This document shows, one piece after another, positions 46,561 through 55,415 of a stretch of 64,000 nucleotides of DNA. Numbering within the stretch: position 1 is the first letter of the stretch; every line of letters begins with the position of its first letter. Source of the stretch: Thiothrix subterranea. GTDB lineage: Bacteria > Pseudomonadota > Gammaproteobacteria > Thiotrichales > Thiotrichaceae. The stretch covers positions 2,842,001-2,906,000 of the forward strand of contig NZ_CP133217.1 of NCBI RefSeq assembly GCF_030930995.1, read 5' to 3'. The notes beneath the pieces are model-generated. The model saw only the letters and a program-made list of their open reading frames with translations, made no database searches and was not told the origin of the DNA. A program made the translations under genes and the position numbers.

Positions 46561-49080
46561 ATGAACAAAAACTTAACCGGTCTTACCCAAGCCGAAGCCG
46601 CCCGCCGTTTGGCAGCCGACGGCGAAAACATGCTCCCCGGCAGCGTCCCCAAATCCCTGTTTGCCATCGCCTTGAGCGTATTTACCGAACCCATGTTCCT
46701 GATGCTCTTGGGTGCGGGCGGTATTTATTTTGCGCTGGGGGATCGTGCCGAAGCCTCATTCCTGCTCGGTTTCGTATTCGTCGTGATTGGCATTACCTTG
46801 GTGCAAGAACGCAAAACGCAACGTGCGCTGGAATCCCTGCGTGACCTTTCCGCGCCGCGTGCCTTGGTGGTACGGGACGGGCAGGAAATACGCATTCCGG
46901 GGCGCGAAGTGGTACGCGGCGATTTACTGGTATTACACGAAGGCGACCGCATTCCCGCCGATGCCTTGCTGCTGGACGGGCAGTTGAGCGTGGATGAATC
47001 CCTGCTCACCGGCGAAGCCGTGCCGGTCAATAAGTCGCCTTCGACCAACTTATTTGCCAGTACTGTCGTCACCAAAGGCGTAGGGATGGCGGAAGTCAGT
47101 ACCATCGGCGTGAATACCGCTGTCGGGCGCATCGGGCAAGCCTTGGCATCGACGCAGGAAGCCCCCTCCGGTCTGCAACAAGCCTCGCGCAAGCTCATTA
47201 TCGTCCTAACCATCGTGGGTTTGACCTTCGCCACGCTGCTAGTATTGCTGGGCTGGCTGTGGGATGGGCGGGCGTTTCTGGACAGTTTGTTGTCGGGCAT
47301 TGCGCTGGCAATGGCGATTTTGCCGGAAGAAATCCCTGTCATCCTGACCGTGTTTCTGGCCTTGGGTGCATGGCGCATTTCCAAGCAAAAGGTTTTGACG
47401 CGGCGCGTGTCAGCGGTCGAAGCCTTGGGCGCAATCACGGTACTGGCGGTGGACAAAACCGGCACACTCACCCAAAACCGCATGAAGATGGAAGAACTGG
47501 TGGCTGTGGGTGCAACTTTCCGCAATGAAGGCGCAAACGCCCTGCCAGAAACCTTCCATGAACTGGCCGAATTCACCCTGTTAGCCACGCCGCTCGACCC
47601 GTTCGACCCGATGGAAAAAGCCATTCAGACCTTCGCCCAGCAATGGTTGAAGGACACGGAGCATTGGCATTCACAAGCACCGGAATTTCAGTACGACCTG
47701 TCGGCGGAAATCCTAGCGATGACGCAGGTATTTTCGAGCAATGACCCCAACACGCATTTGCTGGCGTGCAAAGGTGCGCCCGAAGCCGTGGCGGATTTGT
47801 GCCATCTGCCCGCTGCTGAACGCGACATTATTCACCAGCAAGTGTTAAGCATGGCAGAGCGTGGCTTGCGCGTATTGGGCGTTGCCAAAGGTCAGTGGCA
47901 AGGCAAGGAATTACCGCCCAGCCAACACGATTTCACTTTTACCTTTCTGGGGTTGGTGGGATTTGTTGACCCGCCGCGAGCGGAAGTACCTGCCGCGATT
48001 GCCGAATGCCGTGCTGCAGGGGTGCGCATTATCATGATGACCGGCGACCACCCCGCCACCGCACGGGCGATTGCGCAACAGGTCAACCTGAGTACTCGCA
48101 CCGCAGTGATGACGGGCGCGGAAGTGGCGGCACTCAGCGATGCCGAATTGCACGAGCAGTTGCAGCAAGTGGATATGTTCACCCGCTTGCAACCCGAACA
48201 AAAACTGCGGCTGGTGCAGATACTGCAACAAAACGGTGAAGTAGTCGCCATGACCGGCGATGGGGTCAACGATGCGCCCGCCCTCAAAGCCGCCAATATT
48301 GGCATTGCCATGGGCGAACGCGGCACGGATGTTGCCCGCGAAGCCGCCGCCTTGGTGCTGTTGGATGACAGTTTTGCCAGCATTGTCGCGGCGATTCGGC
48401 AAGGGCGGCGCATTTACGACAATATTACCAAGGCAACCGCGTTCACCTTCGCGGTACACATGCCGATTATTGTGCTGGCACTGATTCCGGCGTTATTGCA
48501 TTGGCCGATATTATTGCTGCCGGTACATATCGTCTTGCTGGAATTGCTGATTGACCCCGCCTGTTCGATTGTGTTCGAGGCTGAACCGGAAGCCAGCGAC
48601 ATTATGACCCGCCCACCGCGCAAACTCACCGATTCGCCGTTTGCGTTTAGCACGCTGCTTTACCCGTTGCTACAAGGCATTGCGGTGGCGGAAGTGTTGC
48701 TGTTGGGGTATTGGCTGCTGGATGGGCAAGGCTTTCAGGCTGAAGAAATACGCGGGGCAATGTTCATGGGCTTGGTGCTGAGTTTGTGCCTGCTCATTCT
48801 TGCCAATCGTGATGCGGCGCGGACGCTGCTGCATGGTTTGACGGCAAGTAATCCGTGGATTTGGCGGATGTTTGGCGCGGTGGGATTACTGCTCGTGGTG
48901 GTGTTTACTGTACCTGTGCTGCGCGACATTATGGGGTTTAGTGTGATGAGTATTCCACAACTGGTGGCAGGTATCGCCTTGGTGCTGGGGATTGGGGTGA
49001 GTCTGGAAGTTTTGCGCTGGGTCAGTGGTCATGTGAAGAGGGCGTATGCAATACGCCCCTACGAAGACCATCGTCTGTAG
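46561..49080 (+). CDS. cation-transporting P-type ATPase
   Basis: Membrane ion pump of about 839 residues. I start at ATG 46561 (MNKNLTGLTQAEAARRL); the GTG five codons earlier is less likely. Motifs are the actuator loop DESLLTGEAVPVNKS, phosphorylated Asp298 in AVDKTGTLTQNRM, GAPEAVADLC, and MTGDGVNDAPALKAANIGIA. Membrane segment 4 carries AILPEEIPVILTV, that is PEEIP, not the PEGLP of Ca2+ pumps, so the ion cannot be assigned. There is no metal-binding N-terminal domain. The last 15 or so residues are encoded by the palindromic repeat at 49035, which supplies the stop codon. Confidence 0.93.
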   Translation: MNKNLTGLTQAEAARRLAADGENMLPGSVPKSLFAIALSVFTEPMFLMLLGAGGIYFALGDRAEASFLLGFVFVVIGITLVQERKTQRALESLRDLSAPRALVVRDGQEIRIPGREVVRGDLLVLHEGDRIPADALLLDGQLSVDESLLTGEAVPVNKSPSTNLFASTVVTKGVGMAEVSTIGVNTAVGRIGQALASTQEAPSGLQQASRKLIIVLTIVGLTFATLLVLLGWLWDGRAFLDSLLSGIALAMAILPEEIPVILTVFLALGAWRISKQKVLTRRVSAVEALGAITVLAVDKTGTLTQNRMKMEELVAVGATFRNEGANALPETFHELAEFTLLATPLDPFDPMEKAIQTFAQQWLKDTEHWHSQAPEFQYDLSAEILAMTQVFSSNDPNTHLLACKGAPEAVADLCHLPAAERDIIHQQVLSMAERGLRVLGVAKGQWQGKELPPSQHDFTFTFLGLVGFVDPPRAEVPAAIAECRAAGVRIIMMTGDHPATARAIAQQVNLSTRTAVMTGAEVAALSDAELHEQLQQVDMFTRLQPEQKLRLVQILQQNGEVVAMTGDGVNDAPALKAANIGIAMGERGTDVAREAAALVLLDDSFASIVAAIRQGRRIYDNITKATAFTFAVHMPIIVLALIPALLHWPILLLPVHIVLLELLIDPACSIVFEAEPEASDIMTRPPRKLTDSPFAFSTLLYPLLQGIAVAEVLLLGYWLLDGQGFQAEEIRGAMFMGLVLSLCLLILANRDAARTLLHGLTASNPWIWRMFGAVGLLLVVVFTVPVLRDIMGFSVMSIPQLVAGIALVLGIGVSLEVLRWVSGHVKRAYAIRPYEDHRL

Positions 49081-49104
49081 GGGCGTATTGCATACGCCCT
49101 CTTC
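49035..49104. repeat. palindromic repeat, copy A (overlaps P-type ATPase 3' end)
   Basis: Perfect 28-nt inverted repeat: arms 49035-49062 and 49077-49104, loop 14 nt. The arms begin GAAGAGGGCG and end CGCCCCTAC, around a variable core. The same ends flank the repeat at 60439-60507. It lies partly inside the ATPase gene and probably also acts as a bidirectional terminator between the two convergent genes. Confidence 0.9.
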
Positions 49105-49128
49105 GGGAAGTTGTTTCATGCACGTCAC

Positions 49129-49416
49129 TTATTGATGCGCGATAGGTTTTTCAGTGAACAAATAATCTTTGAGTTCTTTGGAAAACCTTGCGTCTTTACG
49201 CCGAATCCATTCCAACAGCATGGAGGCGTGCTCCTTTTCCTCGTCACGGTTGTGCTCCAGAATGGCTTTGAGTTCTTGATCCTTACAAACATTCGCTCGC
49301 TGATTATACCAATCCACCGCTTCCAGCTCTTCCATGAGCGACACGATGGCGCGGTGCATATCGCGGGTTTCAGCGGAAAGTTCTTCCGCAGGTTCGTGAT
49401 AACCGACACTAGACAT
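49129..49416 (-). CDS. encapsulated-ferritin (EncFtn)-like protein
   Basis: A 95-residue ferritin-like ferroxidase subunit. It closely matches my recall of Rhodospirillum rubrum EncFtn, with HRAIVSLMEELEAVDWYNQR and HNRDEEKEHASMLLEWIRR; the iron ligands would be Glu30, Glu60 and His63. EncFtn forms decamers that oxidise iron inside an encapsulin shell. Here the protein stops at YLFTEKPIAHQ, without the C-terminal shell-targeting peptide, and no encapsulin gene is in the window. AAGGAG precedes the ATG. It lies 15 nt after cbpM and is the last gene of a four-gene stress operon. Confidence 0.88.
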   Translation of the reverse strand: MSSVGYHEPAEELSAETRDMHRAIVSLMEELEAVDWYNQRANVCKDQELKAILEHNRDEEKEHASMLLEWIRRKDARFSKELKDYLFTEKPIAHQ

Positions 49417-49431
49417 TTTTGACTCCTTTAT

Positions 49432-49755
49432 TCAGTTAATATTGATGACGCTATGGGGACTGTTCCGCAACGCCTTAATTTCATCCAGCAATTCCACCGC
49501 CAAAGCAGCGCCTGCCAGATTGACACCCAAATCGCGCTGAAGCCGGATCACGGTACGCACGCGCACCACGCTATTGCCTGCAAACTGCCAACTCGTGGTG
49601 GTTTGCTGGTAATCGACGGGTTCGATAATGCCCTCGTCCACCATTTCCAAAAGCTGTTCGGGTAGCAGGCTGCAAGAACGGCACAGTTCCTCCAGCGAAA
49701 ACAGCGCATCGTCTTCCAGAATCCTGCCAATGATTTCATTTATAGCGGTCTGCAT
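49432..49755 (-). CDS. cbpM: CbpM-type chaperone modulator (MerR-like)
   Basis: A 107-residue MerR-like protein that in E. coli binds the J-domain of CbpA and blocks its action. I start at ATG 49755 (MQTAINEIIG); the GTG before it is less likely. Features are LFSLEELCRSCSLLPEQLLE (helix-turn-helix-like), GIIEPVDYQ and VVRVRTVIRLQRDLGVNLAG, then a helical tail LELLDEIKALRN-like. Its start lies 3 nt after the cbpA stop, so the pair is translationally linked, the usual arrangement. The EncFtn-like gene follows after 15 nt. Confidence 0.9.
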   Translation of the reverse strand: MQTAINEIIGRILEDDALFSLEELCRSCSLLPEQLLEMVDEGIIEPVDYQQTTTSWQFAGNSVVRVRTVIRLQRDLGVNLAGAALAVELLDEIKALRNSPHSVININ

Positions 49756-49758
49756 CAC

Positions 49759-50643
49759 TCACACTCCCATTCCGGCACGCGGATTGAAGGCTTGTTCCAG
49801 TGCTAATTCACTGTACAACGCCTTGGCTTTGTCGCTGAGGGTATCCGGCATCACCACTTTGAGGGTGACGTAAAAATCGCCCGGTGACTGTGCGGGAATG
49901 CCGCGCCCTTTTAAGCGTAACTTGCGCCCTGTGGATGAATTGGGCGGAATTTTCATATCCACCGCACCGTCTGGGGTTGGCACTTTAACACTACCACCCA
50001 ACGCGGCTTCCCACGGGGCAAGCGGCAATTCCAGATACACATCCAGCTCTTCAACGCGGTATAGCGGATGCGGGTTGAAGGCAATTTCCAGATACAAATC
50101 GCCCGCTGCACCACCGTTAATACCGGGGCTACCCTGCCCTTGCAGGCGGATATGCTGACCTTGCTTAACCCCTTTGGGAATTTTGACATTGAGGGTGCGA
50201 TCTTGCTGGGAAGAGCGCAAATTCAAGCTGCGCGTCGCCCCTCGGTAAGCATCTTCCAAATCAATCGACACCTTGAAGTGACTGTCTTCACCCTGCATGG
50301 ATTGTGTCCGCCCCGCATTAGCACGCCCACGTTGACCAAACAAGTTGGCAAGGAAATCATCAAAATCGGCTGACTGCCCCGTTCCCGCAGTACCACTGGG
50401 CGGCGGACGGAAATCACGTGGGGCTTTCAAGTCTTCGCCCAACTGATCATAGGCAGCGCGTTTTTCCGGGTCTTTCAAAACTTCGTAGGCTTCGCCCACT
50501 TCTTTGAACTGTTCCTCAGCATTGTCTTCCTTGCTGATGTCAGGGTGGTATTTACGCGCCAGTTTGCGGTAAACACGCTTAATATCATCCTGCGTGGCTT
50601 CTTTGGTCAAACCCAGAACTTTGTAATAATCCTTGTATTCCAT
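49759..50643 (-). CDS. cbpA: curved-DNA-binding protein, DnaJ-class co-chaperone
   Basis: J-domain protein of 294 residues that works with DnaK and can bind curved DNA and the nucleoid. The J-domain (1-70) begins [17 protein letters not shown] and has the HPD motif in [17 protein letters not shown] Gly/Phe-poor linker with [14 protein letters not shown] follows; then two beta-rich C-terminal client domains ([34 protein letters not shown]). There is no Cys4 zinc finger, so it is CbpA rather than DnaJ. GGGGGG lies just before the ATG. It is second in the operon with host-attachment, cbpM and EncFtn genes. Confidence 0.95.
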   Translation of the reverse strand: MEYKDYYKVLGLTKEATQDDIKRVYRKLARKYHPDISKEDNAEEQFKEVGEAYEVLKDPEKRAAYDQLGEDLKAPRDFRPPPSGTAGTGQSADFDDFLANLFGQRGRANAGRTQSMQGEDSHFKVSIDLEDAYRGATRSLNLRSSQQDRTLNVKIPKGVKQGQHIRLQGQGSPGINGGAAGDLYLEIAFNPHPLYRVEELDVYLELPLAPWEAALGGSVKVPTPDGAVDMKIPPNSSTGRKLRLKGRGIPAQSPGDFYVTLKVVMPDTLSDKAKALYSELALEQAFNPRAGMGV

Positions 50644-50664
50644 CGTATTCCCCCCTGCATTTCA

Positions 50665-51105
50665 TTACATAAAATCAGGCAGATGGGCGCGGATTTCTTC
50701 CACCGAATGGCGAGTCAGATCTTTATCCACGGTTTCAGCCAGCAAATCCGTCACGCCCTGCCTGAAATGCCCACGCAATAAACCCAAGAAATGCGGTGAA
50801 GCCATGACATACAACTTGTCATAACGGTTGGCACTGCGCATTTCTTCCAGATAGTTACTCAATTCAAGCGCAAACGCTTCGGCTTGCTGCTCTTTTATAT
50901 CGGTTGGTGGCTCCACCGCATGGCGACCATGCCCCTGCGAATCAAATACACGCGACGGTGAATCGGTTTCCAAATCACGCCCATGCAAACGGGAACTCGG
51001 ATGCACTTTATCTTCCAACTCAATAAGCGCAGCATTTGCATTTAATGGCGCGACACTAAAAAAACGTGCCAGTGTCGCATTAGCAACAACAATCAAGATT
51101 GCCAT
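50665..51105 (-). CDS. host attachment family protein (PF10116-type)
   Basis: A 146-residue protein of the family once linked to Agrobacterium attachment to host cells; it has an eRF1/Rossmann-like fold and no proved function. Signatures are ILIVVANATLARFFSV at the N-terminus, then SRVFDSQGHGRHAVEP and DKLYVMASPHFLGLLRGHF, and VTDLLAETVDKDLTRHSVEE near the end. AAGGAG lies 9 nt before the ATG. A consensus RpoS-type -10 lies about 45 nt upstream, and cbpA follows after 21 nt, so it is probably the first gene of a stationary-phase/stress operon. Confidence 0.92.
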   Translation of the reverse strand: MAILIVVANATLARFFSVAPLNANAALIELEDKVHPSSRLHGRDLETDSPSRVFDSQGHGRHAVEPPTDIKEQQAEAFALELSNYLEEMRSANRYDKLYVMASPHFLGLLRGHFRQGVTDLLAETVDKDLTRHSVEEIRAHLPDFM

Positions 51106-51148
51106 GACATTAACTCCTTCTGTTGTTAAATATGACGAATCCTATACT

Positions 51149-51158
51149 TTAAGTATAG
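51149..51158 (-). promoter_or_regulatory. RpoS-type -10 element
   Basis: On the minus strand CTATACTTAA matches the extended -10 that I recall for sigma-S promoters. It is part of a 17-nt palindrome (51142-51158, arms CTATACTT/AAGTATAG). It reads toward the host-attachment gene, about 45 nt upstream of its start. A clear -35 is not needed for such promoters. Confidence 0.6.
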
Positions 51159-51164
51159 TTCATT

Positions 51165-51701
51165 TTAATAAGAACGTATTTTCCATACCACAAAAATCAA
51201 TACCAGTGTGATTAATGCCACGGCGGCTAATAGAATGATCCACAGAAATTGTCCAACATAAGCAGCCATTAGCAAAGTCAACAATAACAGCGCCCCAACC
51301 AAATACAATTTCCACGACACCAACATTCCATCAACAAACGTAGCGAAGGTCAGCATCAATAACACCAGCAAGCCGGTCGTATCCACATTGATACGCCCCG
51401 CCTCAAGCAGCCGGTAAATCACTGCCACGGCAACCAACGCCGATCCCCACAAAATAGCTTGCTGATACAATAGCTTACCGCCCTGCAACAGCCCAAGTTT
51501 TTTGGAACGCCAGCTTCCCCACGCTGTCGTCATCAACGCTAGAAATACCAGCATATAGCTCCAATAGCTGTAGGCATTGTCTATGCGGTAATTGGTAACA
51601 CCCACCCCTAACAAGGCAAGGAAAGTGATTCCCACAAACAGTGCGGCATCAACCTTCAATACCTGTTTGAAGGTCGCGGGTTGATTAGTAGACGTGTCCA
51701 T
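51165..51701 (-). CDS. hypothetical multi-pass membrane protein
   Basis: A 178-residue inner-membrane protein, not recognised. About five or six hydrophobic segments are visible, the first at VDAALFVGITFLALLGVGVT and the last two at LYLVGALLLLTLLMAAYVG and ILLAAVALITLVLIFVVW. A short hydrophilic N-terminus (MDTSTNQPATFKQ) precedes them. GGAG lies shortly before the ATG. It is divergent from the transaldolase operon with 227 nt between, and it lies 59 nt upstream of the host-attachment gene on the same strand, though a separate promoter sits in that gap. Confidence 0.75.
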   Translation of the reverse strand: MDTSTNQPATFKQVLKVDAALFVGITFLALLGVGVTNYRIDNAYSYWSYMLVFLALMTTAWGSWRSKKLGLLQGGKLLYQQAILWGSALVAVAVIYRLLEAGRINVDTTGLLVLLMLTFATFVDGMLVSWKLYLVGALLLLTLLMAAYVGQFLWIILLAAVALITLVLIFVVWKIRSY

Positions 51702-51786
51702 CGTTTTTCTCCGTCAAATGATTATTATGTTACGGAAATATTTATTTTATTAAAATAAGTAGATTCTGTATTAATAATGACAGAAG

Positions 51787-51819
51787 CTTGCAACATAAGC
51801 AAATTTAGCGCCTAATGAA
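51787..51819 (+). promoter_or_regulatory. promoter-like element shared with 38164-38196
   Basis: CTTGC-N14-TAGCGCCTAATGAA, the second copy. It lies about 110 nt before the transaldolase ATG. The -35/-10 reading is TTGCAA, 17 nt, CCTAAT. The rest of this intergenic region is AT-rich and includes a TTATTTTATTAAAATAA palindrome near 51745. Confidence 0.6.
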
Positions 51820-51928
51820 ACTGAGTTAAATACTGATATTTATCTAAAAACCATCCGATATAAGCGTAAAAAGCCCGTGCGCTTTTATTGTCAATCATAG
51901 AGCCGTATTATGCTCAAGAAGTGCCTTT

Positions 51929-53020
51929 ATGAAAAACAATCCTTTGAACCAATTAGCAACCTTCGGTCAATCTATCTGGCTGGATTACATCCGCCGCGAC
52001 CTGATCAGCAGCGGCGAACTACAGCGTTTGATTGAGGACGATGACTTGCGCGGCATCACCTCCAATCCCGCCATTTTCGAGAAAGCCATCACCGACAGCC
52101 ACGCTTACGACACAGCCATTCGTGACCTTGCACAGCAAGGCAGCAGTGCTGAAGCCATCTACGAAACCCTCAGCCAGCAAGACGTACAAAGTGCTGCCGA
52201 TGCCTTCCGCCCACTTTACACCCGCACCAACGGCAAGGATGGCTATGTCAGTTTAGAGGTCAACCCGCACCTTGCGCACAATACCGACGGCACATTGCAG
52301 GAAGCACGCCATTTGTGGGCAGCGTTAAACCGCCCAAATGTCTTCATCAAAATCCCCGCGACTACCGCCGGATTACCCGCCATCCAGCAACTTATCAGCG
52401 AAGGCATTAACGTCAACGTCACCCTGCTGTTTGGCTTACCGCGCTATCGGCAAGTCGCCGAGGCTTACGTCGCAGGCATTGAAACCCGCCTCGCGCAAGG
52501 CGAATCCGTGCAGCACGTCGCCTCTGTTGCCAGCTTCTTTGTCAGCCGGATTGATGCGCTGCTAGACCCGCTACTGGAAGCCCCCACCGCACAACCGTTA
52601 CGCGGACAAGTAGCGATTGCCAGCGCGAAAATCGCTTACCAAATCTACCAAGAAATCTTCAACAGCGAACGGTTTGAAGCCTTGGAAGCGCAAGGTGCAA
52701 GCGTCCAACGGCTGCTATGGGCAAGCACCAGCAGCAAAAACCCCGCGTTCAGCGATATAAAATATGTCGAAGCCTTGATCGGCGCTGATACCGTCAACAC
52801 CCTGCCGCTAGAAACGTTGAATGCCTACCGCGACCAAGGCGAACCCCAAGCGCGACTCGAACAAGGTGTCGCGGAAGCCCGCCAAGTATTGGCACAATTG
52901 CCCGCGCTAGGCATCGACCTCGACCAACTCACCCAACAGCTTGAAGACGAAGGTGTCAACAAATTCAATAAGCCATTCGACAAGCTGCTTAATATCTTGG
53001 CGCAACGTATCGCCACATAA
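51929..53020 (+). CDS. tal: transaldolase
   Basis: Moves a dihydroxyacetone unit between sugar phosphates in the non-oxidative pentose phosphate pathway. The 363 residues fit the long (bacterial class, TAL-PGI-like) type. The Schiff-base Lys141 is in NVFIKIPATTAGLPAI. Other signatures are QSIWLDYIRRDLISSGEL, GITSNPAIFEKAI, SEGINVNVTLLFGL and the phosphate-binding LLWASTSSKNPAFSDIKYV. It is first in an operon with phosphoketolase, whose start is 13 nt downstream; together they reshape C5/C6 sugar phosphates into acetyl phosphate. The promoter-like element upstream is shared with a stress gene. Confidence 0.96.
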   Translation: MKNNPLNQLATFGQSIWLDYIRRDLISSGELQRLIEDDDLRGITSNPAIFEKAITDSHAYDTAIRDLAQQGSSAEAIYETLSQQDVQSAADAFRPLYTRTNGKDGYVSLEVNPHLAHNTDGTLQEARHLWAALNRPNVFIKIPATTAGLPAIQQLISEGINVNVTLLFGLPRYRQVAEAYVAGIETRLAQGESVQHVASVASFFVSRIDALLDPLLEAPTAQPLRGQVAIASAKIAYQIYQEIFNSERFEALEAQGASVQRLLWASTSSKNPAFSDIKYVEALIGADTVNTLPLETLNAYRDQGEPQARLEQGVAEARQVLAQLPALGIDLDQLTQQLEDEGVNKFNKPFDKLLNILAQRIAT

Positions 53021-53033
53021 GGAATTTTAAACC

Positions 53034-55415
53034 ATGACCACCACACTCTCCCCCGAACTGCTAGGTCGGATGGATGCCTACTGGCGTGCCACGAATTACC
53101 TCTCTGTCGGGCAGATTTACCTGTTCGACAACCCGCTGCTAAAACGCCCACTGACACTGGCGGATGTGAAAAACACCCTGCTGGGACACTGGGGTACAAC
53201 ACCCGGACAAAACTTCATCTACGTACACCTAAACCGCATTATCAAACAATACGACCTCGACATGATCTACATCTCCGGCCCCGGACACGGCGGGCCTGCG
53301 GTAGTGAGCAATACCTACCTCGAAGGCACGTACAGTGAAATCTACCCCGACATCAGCCAAGACGAAGCGGGGTTACAAAAGCTCTTTTTGCAATTTTCGT
53401 TTCCCGGCGGGATTCCCAGCCATGCGTCGCCGGAATGCCCGGGTTCGATCCACGAAGGCGGTGAACTGGGCTATTCGCTGAGTCATGCGTTCGGCGCAGT
53501 ATTCGACAACCCCGATCTGGTAGTAGCGTGCGTGGTCGGCGATGGCGAAGCGGAAACCGGGCCGCTGGCGACTTCGTGGCATTCCAACAAGTTCCTTGAT
53601 CCGGTGACGGATGGCGTGGTACTGCCGATCCTGCACCTCAACGGCTACAAGATTGCCAACCCGACCGTGCTTGCCCGCATCAGCCGAGAGGAACTGGAAC
53701 AGTTATTGCGCGGCTACGGCTGGACACCGTATTTCGTGGAAGGTGACGAACCGACGTTAATGCACGCAGCAATGGCAGAAACGCTCGACACAGTGACAGC
53801 GCAAATTAAAGCGATCCAACAAGCAGCTCGTATTGACGGTGATTTAACCCGCCCCCGCTGGCCAATGATTGTGCTGGTTTCCCCCAAAGGCTGGACAGGG
53901 CCGAAGGTCGTCGATGGCGTGCAAATCGAAGGCACATTCCGGGCGCATCAAGTGCCACTTTCCAACCCAGTAGCGCACCCCGAACACCTCCAATTACTGG
54001 AAGACTGGCTAAAAAGCTACCGACCGGAAGAGCTTTTCGACGAAAACGGACGTTTGCAGCCGGAATTGGCAGAACTTGCCCCCACAGGCGAACGGCGCAT
54101 GGGCGCGAATCCCCACGCCAACGGCGGCATGTTGCTGCGCGATTTGCGGATGCCGGACTTCCAAGATTACGCGGTGGACGTACCCACGCCGGGTGTAAGC
54201 GGTATTGGCGATACTCGCGTACTGGGGCCTTTTTTGCGCGATGTGGCAACACTGAACGGTGAACAGCGCAATTTCCGCGTGTTCGCCCCCGACGAAGTGC
54301 TATCCAACGGGCTTGAAGCCCTGTTTGAAGTGACCCAACGCCAATGGAATGCCGCGACTGTGGCGAATGACGAATTTCTCTCCCCCAGCGGACGAGTGCT
54401 GGACTCGATGCTCAGCGAACACCAGTGCCAAGGCTGGCTGGAAGGCTATTTACTGACTGGGCGGCACGGGTTATTCACTTGCTACGAAGCCTTCATCCAC
54501 ATCATTGATTCGATGTTCAACCAGCACGCCAAATGGTTGAAAGTCACCGCGCATCTTCCTTGGCGGCGCAAGATTGCCTCGCTGAATTACCTGCTGACTT
54601 CGCACGTCTGGCGGCAAACCGCGAACGGTTTTACCCACCAAGACCCCGGTTTCATCGACCATGTAGTGAACAAAAAAGCCGAAGTCGTGCGGGTGTATTT
54701 TCCGCCGGATGCCAATTGCTTGCTGTCGGTCATGGATCATTGCTTGCGCAGCCGCCACTACGTCAATGTGGTGATTGCGGGCAAACATCCCGCGCCGCAA
54801 TGGTTGTCGATGGATGCCGCTGTCAAGCATTGCACCCAAGGTATTAGCATCTGGCAATGGGCAAGTAACGATCAAACCGACGAAACCGATGTGGTCATGG
54901 CGTGTTGTGGCGATGTGCCGACGCTGGAAACGCTGGCAGCGGTGTCGATTTTGCGTGAACACTTACCTGACTTGAAAGTTCGCGTGGTTAACGTCGTCAA
55001 TCTGATGAAACTGCAACCGCAGAGCGAACACCCGCACGGCTTGAGCGATGCCGATTTCGATACTATTTTCACCAAGGACAAGCCGGTGATTTTCGCGTTC
55101 CATGCCTACCCGTGGTTAATTCATCGGCTGACGTACCGCCGTACCAACCATGATAATTTCCATGTGCGCGGCTACAAGGAAGAAGGCACGATCAGCACCC
55201 CGTTCGATATGACAGTGGTAAATGATCTCGACCGCTTCCATTTAGTGATGGATGCCATTGACCGCTTGCCGCAAACAGGGGATAAAGGGAGCTACCTGAA
55301 GCAGCAACTCAAGGACAAGTTAATTGAACACAAGCAATATATCGACAAATACGGACAAGATATGCCCGAAGTCCGCGATTGGGTGTGGGGTGTAAACGCC
55401 GATGCAACGCTATAA
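53034..55415 (+). CDS. xfp: xylulose-5-phosphate/fructose-6-phosphate phosphoketolase
   Basis: Thiamine-diphosphate enzyme that splits xylulose 5-phosphate (or fructose 6-phosphate) with phosphate to acetyl phosphate plus a C3 (or C4) sugar phosphate. The 793-residue length is normal. Signatures are [40 protein letters not shown], the TPP-binding [20 protein letters not shown], and later YAFAWYRPN-type segments replaced by the usual [14 protein letters not shown]-like text, here [24 protein letters not shown] precedes the ATG. It follows tal and overlaps the transglutaminase gene by 14 nt. The bifunctional specificity cannot be decided from the sequence. Confidence 0.96.
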   Translation: MTTTLSPELLGRMDAYWRATNYLSVGQIYLFDNPLLKRPLTLADVKNTLLGHWGTTPGQNFIYVHLNRIIKQYDLDMIYISGPGHGGPAVVSNTYLEGTYSEIYPDISQDEAGLQKLFLQFSFPGGIPSHASPECPGSIHEGGELGYSLSHAFGAVFDNPDLVVACVVGDGEAETGPLATSWHSNKFLDPVTDGVVLPILHLNGYKIANPTVLARISREELEQLLRGYGWTPYFVEGDEPTLMHAAMAETLDTVTAQIKAIQQAARIDGDLTRPRWPMIVLVSPKGWTGPKVVDGVQIEGTFRAHQVPLSNPVAHPEHLQLLEDWLKSYRPEELFDENGRLQPELAELAPTGERRMGANPHANGGMLLRDLRMPDFQDYAVDVPTPGVSGIGDTRVLGPFLRDVATLNGEQRNFRVFAPDEVLSNGLEALFEVTQRQWNAATVANDEFLSPSGRVLDSMLSEHQCQGWLEGYLLTGRHGLFTCYEAFIHIIDSMFNQHAKWLKVTAHLPWRRKIASLNYLLTSHVWRQTANGFTHQDPGFIDHVVNKKAEVVRVYFPPDANCLLSVMDHCLRSRHYVNVVIAGKHPAPQWLSMDAAVKHCTQGISIWQWASNDQTDETDVVMACCGDVPTLETLAAVSILREHLPDLKVRVVNVVNLMKLQPQSEHPHGLSDADFDTIFTKDKPVIFAFHAYPWLIHRLTYRRTNHDNFHVRGYKEEGTISTPFDMTVVNDLDRFHLVMDAIDRLPQTGDKGSYLKQQLKDKLIEHKQYIDKYGQDMPEVRDWVWGVNADATL

